A DNA stretch of 64,000 nt. Source: Zoogloea sp. GTDB lineage: Bacteria; Pseudomonadota; Gammaproteobacteria; Burkholderiales; Rhodocyclaceae. The translations under genes were made by a program, and so were the position numbers. The stretch covers positions 39,527 to 103,526 of the forward strand of contig JADKKC010000007.1 of the NCBI GenBank assembly GCA_016720685.1. The letters run 5' to 3'. Under the pieces are notes generated by a model, which ran no database searches, had not been told where the DNA came from, and saw nothing but the letters and a program-made list of their open reading frames with translations. Below are positions 18,530 through 28,008 of the stretch, one piece after another (position 1 is the stretch's first letter; each line of letters begins with the position of its first letter).

Positions 18530-21500
18530 ATGCTCGCCAAGCTGATCGACTGGTCAGGCAGGAACCGCTTCCTTGTCCTGCTGGCCACCCTCTTCGTCAT
18601 CATCGCCGGCATCATCGCCGTGCTGCGCACCCCGATCGACGCGCTGCCGGATCTCTCCGACGTGCAGGTCATCGTCTACACCGAATACCCCGGCCAGGCG
18701 CCGCAGGTGGTGGAAGACCAGGTGACTTACCCGCTCACCACGGCGATGCTGGCGGTACCCAAATCCCGGGTGGTGCGCGGCTTCTCGTTTTTCGGCGCGT
18801 CCTTCGTCTATGTGATTTTCGAGGACGGAACAGACATCTACTGGGCCCGTTCGCGGGTGCTGGAATACCTCAACTTCGCCTCCGGCCGCATGCCCAAAGG
18901 CGTCACACCGCAGATCGGGCCGGACGCCACCGGCGTGGGCTGGGTGTACCAGTACGCCCTCATCGCCAAAGACAAAACCCTTGCCGAGCTGCGCACGCTC
19001 CAGGACTGGTACGTGCGCTACCCGCTCACCAAAACCCACGGCGTTGCCGAAGTGGCCTCCATCGGCGGCTTTGTCCAGACTTACCAGGTCACCGTCGATC
19101 CGGCCAAGCTGCGCGCCTACGGCATTCCGCTGATGAAGGTCGCCCAGGTCATCCGCGACTCCAACCGCGACGTGGGCGGCCGCGTGGTGGAAATGGCCGA
19201 AACCGAATACATGGTGCGCGGCAAGGGCTACCTGCGCGGCCGGGACGACATCGAACTGCTGGTGGTGAAGGCCGAGCGCGGCACGCCGGTGCTGATACGC
19301 GACATCGCGCGGGTCGAGCTGGCGCCGGACGAGCGCCGCGGGCTGACCGAACTGAACGGAGAAGGCGAAGTGGTCTCCGGCATCGCCATGGCCCGCTACG
19401 GCGAAAACGCACTGGAAGTCATCCACAAGCTCAAAACCCGGATCGAGGAAATCGGCCCCGGCCTGCCGCCGGGCGTCACGGTGCAAACGGTTTACGACCG
19501 CTCCGAACTCATCCACCGGGCCATCGAAACCCTCAAGGCCACCCTGATCGAAGAGTCGATCATCGTCGCGCTGGTGTGCGTGGTCTTTCTGATGCATGTG
19601 CGAAGCGCGCTGGTGGCGATCCTGATGCTGCCGGTCGGCGTCCTGATGGCGTTCATCGCCATGCGCCTGCTGGGCATGAGCTCCAACCTGATGAGCCTGG
19701 GCGGCATCGCGATCGCCATCGGCGCCATGATAGACGCCGCCATCGTGATGATAGAAAACGCCCACAAGCACCTCGAACGCCTGCCCGAGTCGCACTCATC
19801 CGGGGATCGCCTGGACGCCATGCTGACCGCCTGCCGGGAAGTGGGCCCGGCGCTGTTCTTCTCGCTCCTGATCATCACCGTCTCCTTCATGCCGGTCTTT
19901 GCGCTCGAAGGCCAGGAAGGTCGCCTGTTCTCGCCGCTGGCCTGGACAAAAACCTTCTCCATGGCCGGCGCCGCGATCCTGTCGGTCACGCTGGTTCCGG
20001 TGCTGATGATGCTGTTCATCCGCGGCCGGATCATGCCGGAAGCCCGCAACCCGGTGAATCGCGTGCTGATCCGGCTCTACCGGCCCATCATCGCCGCGGT
20101 GATGCGCTGGAAAAAACTCACCATCATGCTGGCCGTGCTGGCGCTGCTCGCGTCGATCTACCCGGCCTCACGCCTGGGCTCGGAGTTCATGCCGACCCTC
20201 AACGAAGGCACCCTGCTCTACATGCCCACGTCCCTGCCCGGCATGTCGATGACCAAGGCGGCCGAACTGATGCAGACCCAGGACAAGATCATCAAGAGTT
20301 TCCCGGAAGTCGCATCGGTTCTGGGCAAGGCCGGCCGCGCCAACACGGCCACCGACCCGGCACCGACCGAGATGTTCGAAACCACCATCAACCTCAAGCC
20401 CCAAGAGGAATGGCGCCCGGGCATGACGACCGACACGCTCATCGCAGAACTCGACAAGGCACTGCAGTTTCCCGGCGTAGCCAACGCCTGGACGATGCCG
20501 ATCAAGGCCCGCACCGACATGCTGTCCACCGGCATCCGCACACCGATCGGCATCAAGGTTTTCGGCAAGGATCTGGATGAGATGGAAAAACTTGCCCGGG
20601 AGATCGAAGCCGTCGTCAAAACGGTGCCGGGCACCAGCAGCGCCTTCGCCGAGCGCATCACCGGCGGCTTCTATCTGAACATCGAACCCGAGCGCAGCCA
20701 GCTGGCCCGCTACGGCCTGACGGTTGGCGAAGTTCAGGACGTGATCGGCAGCGCCCTCGGCGGCGAGATGGTGACCACCACCGTCCAAGGCCGCGAGCGC
20801 TTCGGCGTCAGCGTGCGCTACCCGCGCGAACTGCGCGCCAGCCCCGAACAGATCGCCCGCGAAGTGCTGGTGCCTGTCATGGGCGGCGCCATGCTGCCCC
20901 TTGGGCAACTGGCCAAGGTCGAGGTCGCCAAAGGCACGCCGGGCATCCGCACCGAGAACGCGCAGCTCGCAGCCTACATCTACGTGGATATCCGCGGCCG
21001 CGACATCGGCGGCTACGTGGCCGAAGCCAAAAAGGCAGTGGCCGATAAGGTGAAGTTTCCGCCGGGTTACTACGTGAGCTGGAGCGGCCAGTTCGAGTTC
21101 ATGGAGCGCGCCGCTGCAAAGATGAAGATCGTCATCCCGATCACCCTGCTCACCATCTTCCTGCTGCTCTATCTCAATTTCCGGCGTCTCACCGAAACCC
21201 TGATCGTGATGCTCTCGGTGCCCTTTGCGCTGGTGGGCGGAATCTGGCTGATGTGGCTGCTGGACTACAACCTGTCGGTTGCGGTGGCGGTCGGCTTCAT
21301 CGCGCTGGCAGGCGTGGCGGCTGAAACCGGCGTGGTCATGCTGATTTATCTCGACCACGCCTGGGCCGCCACCAGGGCAAAGTGCCTGGCCAGCGGACGC
21401 GCGCCCGGCCCTGCCGATCTCTACCTGGCGGTGATGGAAGGCGCCGTCGAACGGGTCCGCCCGAAGATGATGACCGTCGTCGCAATCACCGCCGGACTGC

Positions 21501-21673
21501 TGCCCATCATGTGGGGAACCGGCACCGGCTCCGAAGTCATGAGCCGCATCGCCGCCCCGATGGTTGGCGGAATGATCTCGTCGACCCTCCTGACCCTCGC
21601 CGTCATCCCGGCGATCTACGCGCTGACCAAACAATGGCAACTGCAACGCAGCACAAAAGGCGGCACGGCCTGA
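18530..21673 (+). CDS. cusA: Copper/silver RND efflux pump (CusA family, HME)
   Basis: 1047 residues, typical for CusA/CzcA (~1040-1050), with 12 membrane helices and two large periplasmic loops. TM4 carries the proton-relay region (LGGIAIAIGAMIDAAIVMIENAHKHLE contains the acidic residue pattern of HME-RND pumps). Met-rich periplasmic stretches such as PTSLPGMSMTKAAELMQ agree with Cu(I)/Ag(I) rather than Zn/Cd/Co specificity. Inner-membrane proton antiporter, end of the operon. Fully intact despite its length. Confidence 0.95.
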   Translation: MLAKLIDWSGRNRFLVLLATLFVIIAGIIAVLRTPIDALPDLSDVQVIVYTEYPGQAPQVVEDQVTYPLTTAMLAVPKSRVVRGFSFFGASFVYVIFEDGTDIYWARSRVLEYLNFASGRMPKGVTPQIGPDATGVGWVYQYALIAKDKTLAELRTLQDWYVRYPLTKTHGVAEVASIGGFVQTYQVTVDPAKLRAYGIPLMKVAQVIRDSNRDVGGRVVEMAETEYMVRGKGYLRGRDDIELLVVKAERGTPVLIRDIARVELAPDERRGLTELNGEGEVVSGIAMARYGENALEVIHKLKTRIEEIGPGLPPGVTVQTVYDRSELIHRAIETLKATLIEESIIVALVCVVFLMHVRSALVAILMLPVGVLMAFIAMRLLGMSSNLMSLGGIAIAIGAMIDAAIVMIENAHKHLERLPESHSSGDRLDAMLTACREVGPALFFSLLIITVSFMPVFALEGQEGRLFSPLAWTKTFSMAGAAILSVTLVPVLMMLFIRGRIMPEARNPVNRVLIRLYRPIIAAVMRWKKLTIMLAVLALLASIYPASRLGSEFMPTLNEGTLLYMPTSLPGMSMTKAAELMQTQDKIIKSFPEVASVLGKAGRANTATDPAPTEMFETTINLKPQEEWRPGMTTDTLIAELDKALQFPGVANAWTMPIKARTDMLSTGIRTPIGIKVFGKDLDEMEKLAREIEAVVKTVPGTSSAFAERITGGFYLNIEPERSQLARYGLTVGEVQDVIGSALGGEMVTTTVQGRERFGVSVRYPRELRASPEQIAREVLVPVMGGAMLPLGQLAKVEVAKGTPGIRTENAQLAAYIYVDIRGRDIGGYVAEAKKAVADKVKFPPGYYVSWSGQFEFMERAAAKMKIVIPITLLTIFLLLYLNFRRLTETLIVMLSVPFALVGGIWLMWLLDYNLSVAVAVGFIALAGVAAETGVVMLIYLDHAWAATRAKCLASGRAPGPADLYLAVMEGAVERVRPKMMTVVAITAGLLPIMWGTGTGSEVMSRIAAPMVGGMISSTLLTLAVIPAIYALTKQWQLQRSTKGGTA

Positions 21674-21832
21674 AGCTGCGGACATCGTCACAAAGTGACC
21701 GAAGCAAAGCCTTCAGGGCTTCAGCCAGCAACGTGTCGATACAGGATTTTTATACCCGGACGGCCTTGATGGTGACTCTGCGCCAGCCGCGAACCCCTGG
21801 ACGCCGATGACGGAGGCATGAGCCCTGAGGGG

Positions 21833-21942
21833 ATTCCGGCGATTGCCGGAATGGAAGGACCAACGGCAAGGCGCCGCTGAGTGTCACACGCCAACAGAAC
21901 CGGATCCTGACTGCCCGGCCACGCCGCTGCAACCAGGATCCG
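21833..21942. terminator. Two hairpins between convergent cusA and ppiD
   Basis: ATTCCGGC-GATT-GCCGGAAT (21833-21852) is a perfect 8-bp stem. CGGATCCTG at 21901-21909 pairs with CAGGATCCG at 21934-21942. Neither has a U-run, so they are candidate rather than certain terminators. Nothing else is seen in this 278-bp gap. Confidence 0.4.
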
Positions 21943-21951
21943 TACGCTGTC

Positions 21952-23659
21952 TTACTTGTCTTTCGAGACTTCAAGCGCCGCCGCATTCACCTTGACGTCG
22001 TAGCGCTTGCGCAGCATGGAGAGATATGCCGAGAAATCCTGCTCGGCGAGCACCCGCGTGTATTGCTGCTTGATCGCGCCCAGACGCGGATCGCCTTCCT
22101 TGGCAAGCGGGCGAGTCAGCTTCTCGATGCGGAACAGGCCATAGCCGCCACCCGGAATCCGCGCGCCGGCATAACTCGGCAACTTGTCTCCCGCAGCACG
22201 GAAAACTGCGCGAACAGCCTCGCGCGGCAGGCTCTGGTCGCCGCGCTGCATCGAACGCGGCGCACTCCACGGCAGATTGACAGCCTCGCCCTTGACCAAC
22301 AGGGCCAGCTTGGCTTCGCCATCCTTTTCAGCAAGACTTACCGCTTCGTCAGTGACCAGGCCCTTTTCGATGACCGCCTTGACTTCCTCAAACGGGCGAA
22401 GCGTCGCCGGCTTGAATTCACTCACCCGCGCCGACACCAGTGTGCCGTTGCCAACGTCGATCGCAGCGGTATTGCGCTTGTTTTTTACGGCGTCGTCCGA
22501 AAACAGCTCGGAGACAAGCTTTTCATTGTCGAAAGGCGCGGGCGCCTTGCCGCTGCGGCCAGAGCTTGATGATGTGAAAACCGAAGTCGGACTGGATGAC
22601 ATCGGAAACTTCGCCTTCCCGGGACAGACCGAAAGCCGTGTCTTCAAGCGCCTTGACCATCGCGCCACGCGGGAAAAAGCCAAGATCGCCCCCCTTCTCC
22701 GTAGAGCCCGGATCCTGCGAATTCTCCTTGGCCAGCTTCGCGAAATCGGCTGGGTTTGCCTTGATCTGCTTGAGAACCGCCTCCGCCTTTTCACGCGCAG
22801 ATTTGATCACCGCATCTCCGGCACCCTTGTCGGCCTGGATCAGGATATGGCTCGCCCGCCGTTCCTCAGCCTGACGAAAGCGCTCCGGATGCGCGTCGTA
22901 CTCCTTGCGAATATCCGCGTCGCCCACCACAAGCTGATCGGCAACGGCCTCCTTGCTGAGAACAATGTACTCAGCACGAACCTGGGCCGGCAACTCGAAC
23001 CGCTTGCGATTCGTCTCGTAGTATTTCTGTGCGGCGTCGTCCGGCAGCTTCACGGCAGATGCAAACTGCTGCGCGGCCAGCTGGACTTCACTCACGACCC
23101 GCTCTTCGAACTGAACAGCGTAAACCTGCTCTACCGACGCACGTGGAACCATGACCCCCTCAGCGACCGCGCCAAGCACCTGCTGCAGCGCAAGATCGCG
23201 ACGCAGGCTTGACTCAAAGACCTGGGGCACCATGCCTTGCGACTTGAGGACCGCCTCATAACGCGGCTGTGAAAAGTGGCCGTTGTCCTGGAAAGCAGGG
23301 ATGCCAACGATCGTGTCACGGACGCGCTCGTCGGAAACCGCGAGGTGCATTTTGGAGGCGTCGATTGCAAGCAGGCGCTGGTTAACCAGGTTTTCGAGGA
23401 CAGCCCTCCGTGCCTCGGTGGTTTCCATCATCGCAGGGTTGAAGTTCTCCCCCAGCGAGCCGCGCAGCCTCTCCTGCTGCTCACGCAGCGCCTGTTGAAA
23501 TTCGGCCTGCTGAATCGGCGTGCCGGCGACAGTGGCAAGATCTTCACCTCCCGACATATTCTTGACGTACGAATCCACCCCCCAGAACGCGAAGGGAAGT
23601 GTGATCAATAGCAGGAATCCCTGGACGATCTTCTTGTTGTTGCGTACGGCGTCGAACAT
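21952..23659 (-). pseudogene. ppiD: Periplasmic folding chaperone PpiD (SurA-N + parvulin), interrupted and probably internally deleted
   Basis: The first frame (start 23659) has the N-in membrane anchor (NNKKIVQGFLLLITLPFAFWGV), the SurA-like chaperone domain, and a parvulin domain (SHILIQA ... GGDLGFFPRGAMVKAFE-type ... GFHIIKL). It then runs off after GFHIIKLWPQ. A second frame gives SGKAPAPFDNEKLVSELF to the stop at 21952, the normal PpiD C-terminal domain. Total coding length is ~569 codons against ~620-640 in the family, and the linker that normally follows GFHIIKL is absent. So a deletion of roughly 55-60 residues with a frame change near 22555 is inferred. Usual neighbour of hupB and the two tRNAs. 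Confidence 0.8.
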
Positions 23660-23710
23660 GCTGAATCCTCAGTTGCTGCTGACAGGCTGGCGATTTACTG
23701 GTTGAAAACG

Positions 23711-23736
23711 CAAAAAAGGCGAACTCTCGTTCGCCT
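23711..23736 (-). terminator. Rho-independent terminator upstream of ppiD
   Basis: AGGCGAAC-TCTC-GTTCGCCT perfect stem followed on the minus strand by a T6 run. It isolates ppiD from the tRNA transcript. The remainder of 23737-23927 holds no recognisable gene. Confidence 0.8.
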
Positions 23737-23927
23737 CTCGTCGTTTGCTAGTGTAAAGGCAAAGCTGAGCTCTGCGATACAGGCCGGATCAACTCGTTTG
23801 CGTTGCTCTAGCGGCTCGAATCAGATCAATGTAGACCCCACATCAGGCTCTTGGAAGTCTACATGCAGGAAAGGCTTGAAACAAGCCTTCCACACTCCAT
23901 CCGGACAGTAATGAACTTGTTCAAAAC

Positions 23928-23954
23928 AAAAAAGCCACCGAAGTGGCTTTTTTT
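23928..23954 (-). terminator. Terminator of the hupB-tRNA transcript
   Basis: GCCAC-CGAA-GTGGC stem flanked by A6 and T7 runs, 30 bp past the end of tRNA-Asp; functional on either strand. Confidence 0.85.
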
Positions 23955-23984
23955 CGTTGCAACTACCGATTCACAACGTAATGT

Positions 23985-24061
23985 TGGCGGAGTGGACGGG
24001 ACTCGAACCCGCGACCCCCGGCGTGACAGGCCGGTATTCTAACCAACTGAACTACCACTCC
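23985..24061 (-). tRNA. tRNA-Asp (anticodon GTC)
   Basis: 77 nt including encoded CCA. Acceptor stem GGAGTGG/CCACTCC, anticodon loop CTGTCAC giving GTC, T-loop GGTTCGAGTCC. Lies 26 bp downstream of tRNA-Val. Confidence 0.97.
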
Positions 24062-24087
24062 AAGGTACAGCTCACTTCTCACGGATG

Positions 24088-24163
24088 TGGTGGGTGCTGA
24101 CGGGGTCGAACCGCCGACATTCGCCTTGTAAGGGCGACGCTCTACCGACTGAGCTAAGCACCC
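24088..24163 (-). tRNA. tRNA-Val (anticodon TAC)
   Basis: 76 nt including encoded CCA. Acceptor stem GGGTGCT/AGCACCC, anticodon loop CTTACAA giving TAC, D-loop AGTCGGTAGAGC. Sits between hupB and tRNA-Asp, the common order in betaproteobacteria. Confidence 0.97.
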
Positions 24164-24200
24164 GTCCGATCGCTCGAAACACTACGCGATAAAGAGACAA

Positions 24201-24473
24201 TTAGTTTAGCGCATCTTTTAATGCTTTGCCAGGTCTAAATTTCGGAATCTTGGCTGACTTGATCTTGATCGCCGCGCCAGTCCTCGGGTTTCTGCCCGTT
24301 CGAGCTTCCCGCCTGCCCACATGGAATGTCCCAAAGCCAACCAATGTCACGCTGCCGCCACTCGTCAGAGTCTGCGTCACAGCAGAGATGGCCGCATCCA
24401 GCACCCTAACTGCAACAGTCTTGGAAATTTCAGCGTCAGCAGCTATATGGTCAATCAATTCAGATTTGTTCAC
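24201..24473 (-). CDS. hupB: DNA-binding protein HU (beta type)
   Basis: 90 residues, exact HU size. MNKSELIDHIA start, GFGTF turn, and the DNA-contacting arm RREARTGRNPRTGAAIKIK. The start is GTG at 24473 with GAGGGGG about six bases upstream. Dimeric nucleoid architectural protein. In related genomes lon normally precedes this gene; here lon is absent and rpsT is the next gene upstream. Confidence 0.97.
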   Translation of the reverse strand: MNKSELIDHIAADAEISKTVAVRVLDAAISAVTQTLTSGGSVTLVGFGTFHVGRREARTGRNPRTGAAIKIKSAKIPKFRPGKALKDALN

Positions 24474-24882
24474 ACTCGCCCCCTCGTCACGGAAATTAAC
24501 AAACAGAAAATTCCGGCATCCAGCACTGGCGCGGCGGCATTTTGACAACTCTGCAGGCACCGCTACCTGTTAAATATATAACGCGCGAAAAATCGCAGTG
24601 TCAAGAAGGATTGACCGGCACATCTCGAAACCCGTCACGAAACAAGCTTGATTCATGTTGGCCAGCCCCAAACTCGATCAATGGGAAGGACTTAAGGCGA
24701 TCAAGCGTGAGGCAGTCGCCAAGCCACCAGGCCACTTCCCCTGCCACACCACCCGGCACATAGATCCGGGCTATAGACAAGCATGCCCATGCTCGCCACA
24801 AAACAAAAAAGGACCGCAACGCGATCCTTTTTTAAACCAACGCAAGAGCTCTATCTGAGCTCCTTCGCCTGGTTAGTGCAAC
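24474..24882. other. Intergenic region between hupB and rpsT
   Basis: 409 bp. Holds the hupB promoter region (not resolved) and the rpsT terminator at 24805-24833. A 72-codon minus-strand open frame here has no recognisable homology or ribosome site and is not called. In most relatives this position upstream of hupB would be the lon gene. Confidence 0.5.
24805..24833 (-). terminator. Terminator of rpsT
   Basis: GGACCGC-AAC-GCGATCC stem (one mismatch) with A6 on one side and T6 on the other, about 50 bp past the rpsT stop. Confidence 0.8.
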
Positions 24883-25161
24883 TTAGGCAGCAACAGCTGC
24901 GCCCATCGCCTTGATAGCGGAGGACAGACGGCTCTTGTGGCGTGCGGCCTTGTTCTTGTGAATAATTTTCTTGTCAGCAATGCTGTCGATCGTGCGCTGA
25001 GAAGAGACAAACACCTGCTGAGCCACTTGCTTGTCACCAACGCCGATCGCCTTGCGGACGGCCTTGATGGCGGTACGCAGACGCGAACGCAGGCTCATGT
25101 TGAGGGCGCGGGCCTTAACAGCTTGACGGGCGCGCTTACGGGCTTGTGCCGAATTGGCCAT
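24883..25161 (-). CDS. rpsT: 30S ribosomal protein S20
   Basis: 92 residues, highly basic, MANSAQARKRARQAVKAR start typical of S20 and ending IHKNKAARHKSRLSSAIKAM. Binds 16S rRNA during small-subunit assembly. The longer frame upstream is rejected because homology begins at MANSAQ. A sigma70 promoter lies 40-70 bp upstream and a terminator follows, so it is monocistronic. Confidence 0.98.
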   Translation of the reverse strand: MANSAQARKRARQAVKARALNMSLRSRLRTAIKAVRKAIGVGDKQVAQQVFVSSQRTIDSIADKKIIHKNKAARHKSRLSSAIKAMGAAVAA

Positions 25162-25199
25162 CTTGTAGTAATCCTGAAATAAATGCAGTGAAGCCTTGG

Positions 25200-25229
25200 A
25201 TTGTATTGGAAAACACACCCACCTGGCAA
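25200..25229 (-). promoter_or_regulatory. Sigma70 promoter of rpsT
   Basis: Minus strand TTGCCA (25229-25224) and TACAAT (25205-25200) with 18-bp spacing, about 40 bp before the rpsT start codon. Confidence 0.55.
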
Positions 25230-25659
25230 GCCATTTATATGGTCTTCATCTCGCCATTCACGCGCGCTCAAATCCAGGCATCGACCCGGCATTACCGGCA
25301 GAGCCGCCGCCCCCGATGCATGTTCAAAACCATGCCGTAGCCTTATCACTGACCAGGGCAGCTTTTGAACCCTACCCGACACGCTCTACAGGAAATGCTC
25401 AACGCGCTATCGCCACAGCGCGGCCGTAGCGGTTCTGTCCCGATGCCCGCCTCCGTACTCACGTGCACATCCGGAGTTGCAGCAAGGCTTCGGGATCGTC
25501 AGCACCCAGCCCTTTCAGCCATCGTTAAACCCGAATGGCGCCAACCGGGCCGCAGCCGTTTGTATCCATCAAGAGGAGATCCCACGTCAGCGCACCCAGC
25601 CGGCCATCTGGCGGCCACGCGATCATCCGCGCAGCACTCAAACCCTCGACGAAAGACAT
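25230..25659. other. Non-coding gap between rpsT and the thiolase terminator
   Basis: About 430 bp with no gene that I can support. A 98-codon plus-strand frame (25365-25661) lacks family resemblance and ribosome site. Composition is less GC-skewed than neighbouring genes. The murJ gene often divergent to rpsT is not here. Confidence 0.4.
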
Positions 25660-25692
25660 AAAAAAACCGGAACCTGTTTAGGGTTCCGGATT
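25660..25692 (-). terminator. Terminator of the thiolase gene
   Basis: CCGGAACC paired with GGTTCCGG around a 7-nt loop, followed on the minus strand by seven T. Lies about 80 bp past the thiolase stop. Confidence 0.85.
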
Positions 25693-25773
25693 CTTTAACT
25701 GAGCACCAGGGCAGCAACGAAACCTTAAACGGACTTCGTTGCTGCCTTGGTGCGGATCTTTCATGCGAATGAA

Positions 25774-26958
25774 TCAGATGCGTTCGAAGATGGTTGCGAT
25801 GCCTTGCCCGCCACCAATACACATCGTCACCAAGGCATAACGACCGCCGGTGCGTTGCAACTCGTAAATAGCCTTGGTGGCAATGAACGCGCCCGAGCAA
25901 CCAACAGGATGGCCGAGAGCAATGGCCCCACCGTTCGTATTGGTCTTGGCCGGATCCAGGCCCAGAACCTTGGAAACCGTCAGAGCCTGGGATGCAAATG
26001 CTTCGTTGGACTCGATCACATCGATTTGATCGAGGGTCAAACCAGCCTTTTTAAGGGCCAGGATCGTCGCCGGGATCGGACCTTCGCCCATGATCTCGTT
26101 AGGTACGCCGGCAATGGCGTACGAAACCAGACGAGCCATGGGCTTGTAGCCGGAATTCACGGCCGTTGTAGCGTCCGCCAACACGAAAAATGCCGCAGCA
26201 TCATTGATGCCGGAAGCATTTCCGGCGGTAACCGTACCATCCTTCTTGAAGGCCGGCTTCATCTTGGCCAGGGTCTCCATGGTCGTACCGCGCTTCACGT
26301 GCTCATCGGTGTCAAACACAACTTCGCCCTTGCGGGTCTGCTTGACGATCGGAACAATCTGGGACTTGAAGCGGCCTTCGTCGATGGCAACAGCTGCGCG
26401 GCGCTGAGACTCGACTGCTAAAGCATCCTGCTGTTCACGGGTAAAGCCGTGTTTGACAGCCAGATTTTCCGCAGTCATACCCATATGGCCAACGCCGAAC
26501 GGGTCAGTCAGAACGGCAACCATGCTGTCGATGGCCTTGGTGTCACCCATGCGGGCACCGTTGCGCAGCGAAGGCATCAAGTAGGCAGCCTTGGACATCA
26601 CCTCCACGCCACCGCCGATACCGTAGTCTGCGTCGCCCAACAGAATGTTTTGGGCCGTGGTCACGATAGCTTGAAGGCCGGATGAGCACAGACGGCTAAC
26701 CTGCATCGCTACGGACTCCATCGGCAGGCCGGCCTGAATGGACGCAACGCGGGACACATAGGCGTAGCGACCGTCAGTTGGCATACAGTTGCCGACGGTA
26801 ACATAGTTGATCAACTGAGGATCGACGCCGGAACGGACAACCGACTCCTTCATCACGATCCCGGCCAGCTCACTGGCTTCGAAATCGGCCAGGGAGCCAC
26901 CAAAGGCACCGACAGCGGAACGAACTGCGCTCAAAACCACAACGTCACGACTAGCCAT
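25774..26958 (-). CDS. Acetyl-CoA C-acetyltransferase (thiolase)
   Basis: 394 residues, standard for thiolases. Nucleophile Cys91 (SRLCSSGLQ), NEAFA motif (SNEAFASQA), catalytic His in GGAIALGHPVGCSGA and second Cys in CIGGGQG. Catalyses acetoacetyl-CoA formation or cleavage, serving PHB synthesis or beta-oxidation. No phaB or phaC neighbour is present. The ATG at 26958 is preceded by GGAGG; the upstream in-frame Met lacks one. Codon use is somewhat less GC-rich than the cus genes. Confidence 0.93.
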   Translation of the reverse strand: MASRDVVVLSAVRSAVGAFGGSLADFEASELAGIVMKESVVRSGVDPQLINYVTVGNCMPTDGRYAYVSRVASIQAGLPMESVAMQVSRLCSSGLQAIVTTAQNILLGDADYGIGGGVEVMSKAAYLMPSLRNGARMGDTKAIDSMVAVLTDPFGVGHMGMTAENLAVKHGFTREQQDALAVESQRRAAVAIDEGRFKSQIVPIVKQTRKGEVVFDTDEHVKRGTTMETLAKMKPAFKKDGTVTAGNASGINDAAAFFVLADATTAVNSGYKPMARLVSYAIAGVPNEIMGEGPIPATILALKKAGLTLDQIDVIESNEAFASQALTVSKVLGLDPAKTNTNGGAIALGHPVGCSGAFIATKAIYELQRTGGRYALVTMCIGGGQGIATIFERI

Positions 26959-26987
26959 CTGTATTCCTCCTCTCAATTGCTACGAAA

Positions 26988-27917
26988 TTACCGACCCCAC
27001 CCTGCTACACCGAACAGCGCCAGCAACATAAAAGCCAGCACAAGCGTACGCCAGACAAGGCCGATAGTGCTCTGCATAAAATCGGCATCAGCTTCATCGC
27101 CAACACCCATCTCAGGACGTTCAACCACTTCGCCCGATTCAAAAATCGGCATTCCGAGCTTTACGCCCAAGGCACCGCCACCACTGGCGAGCAGTATACC
27201 GGAAGCCTTATCCTTCCATTGATTTGCCTGCGCACGCCAGCAATAAACACCGTCCTCAAAATCCCCGACGATCGAAAATGCTGCCGCCGTCAGGCGTACA
27301 GGGATCCAATCCAGAGCGAAAAACGCCTTTTTAGCGAATGAACCGAAATCGCCAAAATCCGGCCTACCCGCCAGACGAACGCCCCACTCATCATCAAAGA
27401 AGCGGGCAAGCCGGTAGAGAACGGCACCGCTTGGCCCAGGCAACACAATGAACCAGAGAATAACTCCGAAGACGTTGCGATGTGCGGCTACCAAAGCCTC
27501 TTCGATGGCCAGCCGGGCAACTTCGCTGGAGCTGGAGTCCTCGTGGGAACGACCGCGCCATTCACCGATCAACTGACGGGCACGGGCAAGCTCGCCCATC
27601 TGCAGCGCCAGCTGGATATCGGTAAAAAAATGACTCACCTGTCGAAATCCTGTGGTCAGGTAGAGCACAAGGATATTAAAGACCAGGGCAAAGGCGGGAT
27701 GGAGATGCCACAGTACAAAATAAATCAGAGCCGACACGAAGCAAGCCGACAGGATCGCCACCCACCAGGCGACTGCGCCGTGGCGCGCCTCGCCGTCATT
27801 GAAGCGATCTTCGAGAAAACGCGCAAAGACGCGTAACGGCGCCTGGACGAAACGCTCAACGGGAAGCGGGCGAAGTTGCTCTATGAGCAGTGCGACGATC
27901 AGCGAAAACAGGGTCAT
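26988..27917 (-). CDS. CobD/CbiB-family integral membrane protein
   Basis: 309 residues with several membrane helices (start MTLFSLIVALLIEQLRPLP, then AWWVAILSACFVSALIYFV, VFGVILWFIVLPGPSG, TLVLAFMLLALFGVAG). Conserved RLARFFDDEW region is shared with CobD/CbiB and AmpE-type proteins. In betaproteobacteria such single copies occur away from cobalamin genes and next to a NUDIX hydrolase, as here, so a cobalamin role is doubtful and the function is unsettled. Ends 30 bp before the thiolase start. Confidence 0.75.
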   Translation of the reverse strand: MTLFSLIVALLIEQLRPLPVERFVQAPLRVFARFLEDRFNDGEARHGAVAWWVAILSACFVSALIYFVLWHLHPAFALVFNILVLYLTTGFRQVSHFFTDIQLALQMGELARARQLIGEWRGRSHEDSSSSEVARLAIEEALVAAHRNVFGVILWFIVLPGPSGAVLYRLARFFDDEWGVRLAGRPDFGDFGSFAKKAFFALDWIPVRLTAAAFSIVGDFEDGVYCWRAQANQWKDKASGILLASGGGALGVKLGMPIFESGEVVERPEMGVGDEADADFMQSTIGLVWRTLVLAFMLLALFGVAGWGR

Positions 27918-28008
27918 GCGTCAGGGGGCTTTGGGAGCCCTCGTAGTTCAGGCCTATTGGGGACGGTCCAAGATACCACCAAACGGATCCAACACAAATG
28001 GCGTTCGC

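Noticed and set aside
24601..24819. 72-codon minus-strand frame upstream of hupB
   Set aside because: No ribosome site, no family resemblance, and it ends inside the rpsT terminator region.
25365..25661. 98-codon plus-strand frame between rpsT and the thiolase
   Set aside because: Low-complexity, no homology visible, runs into the thiolase terminator.
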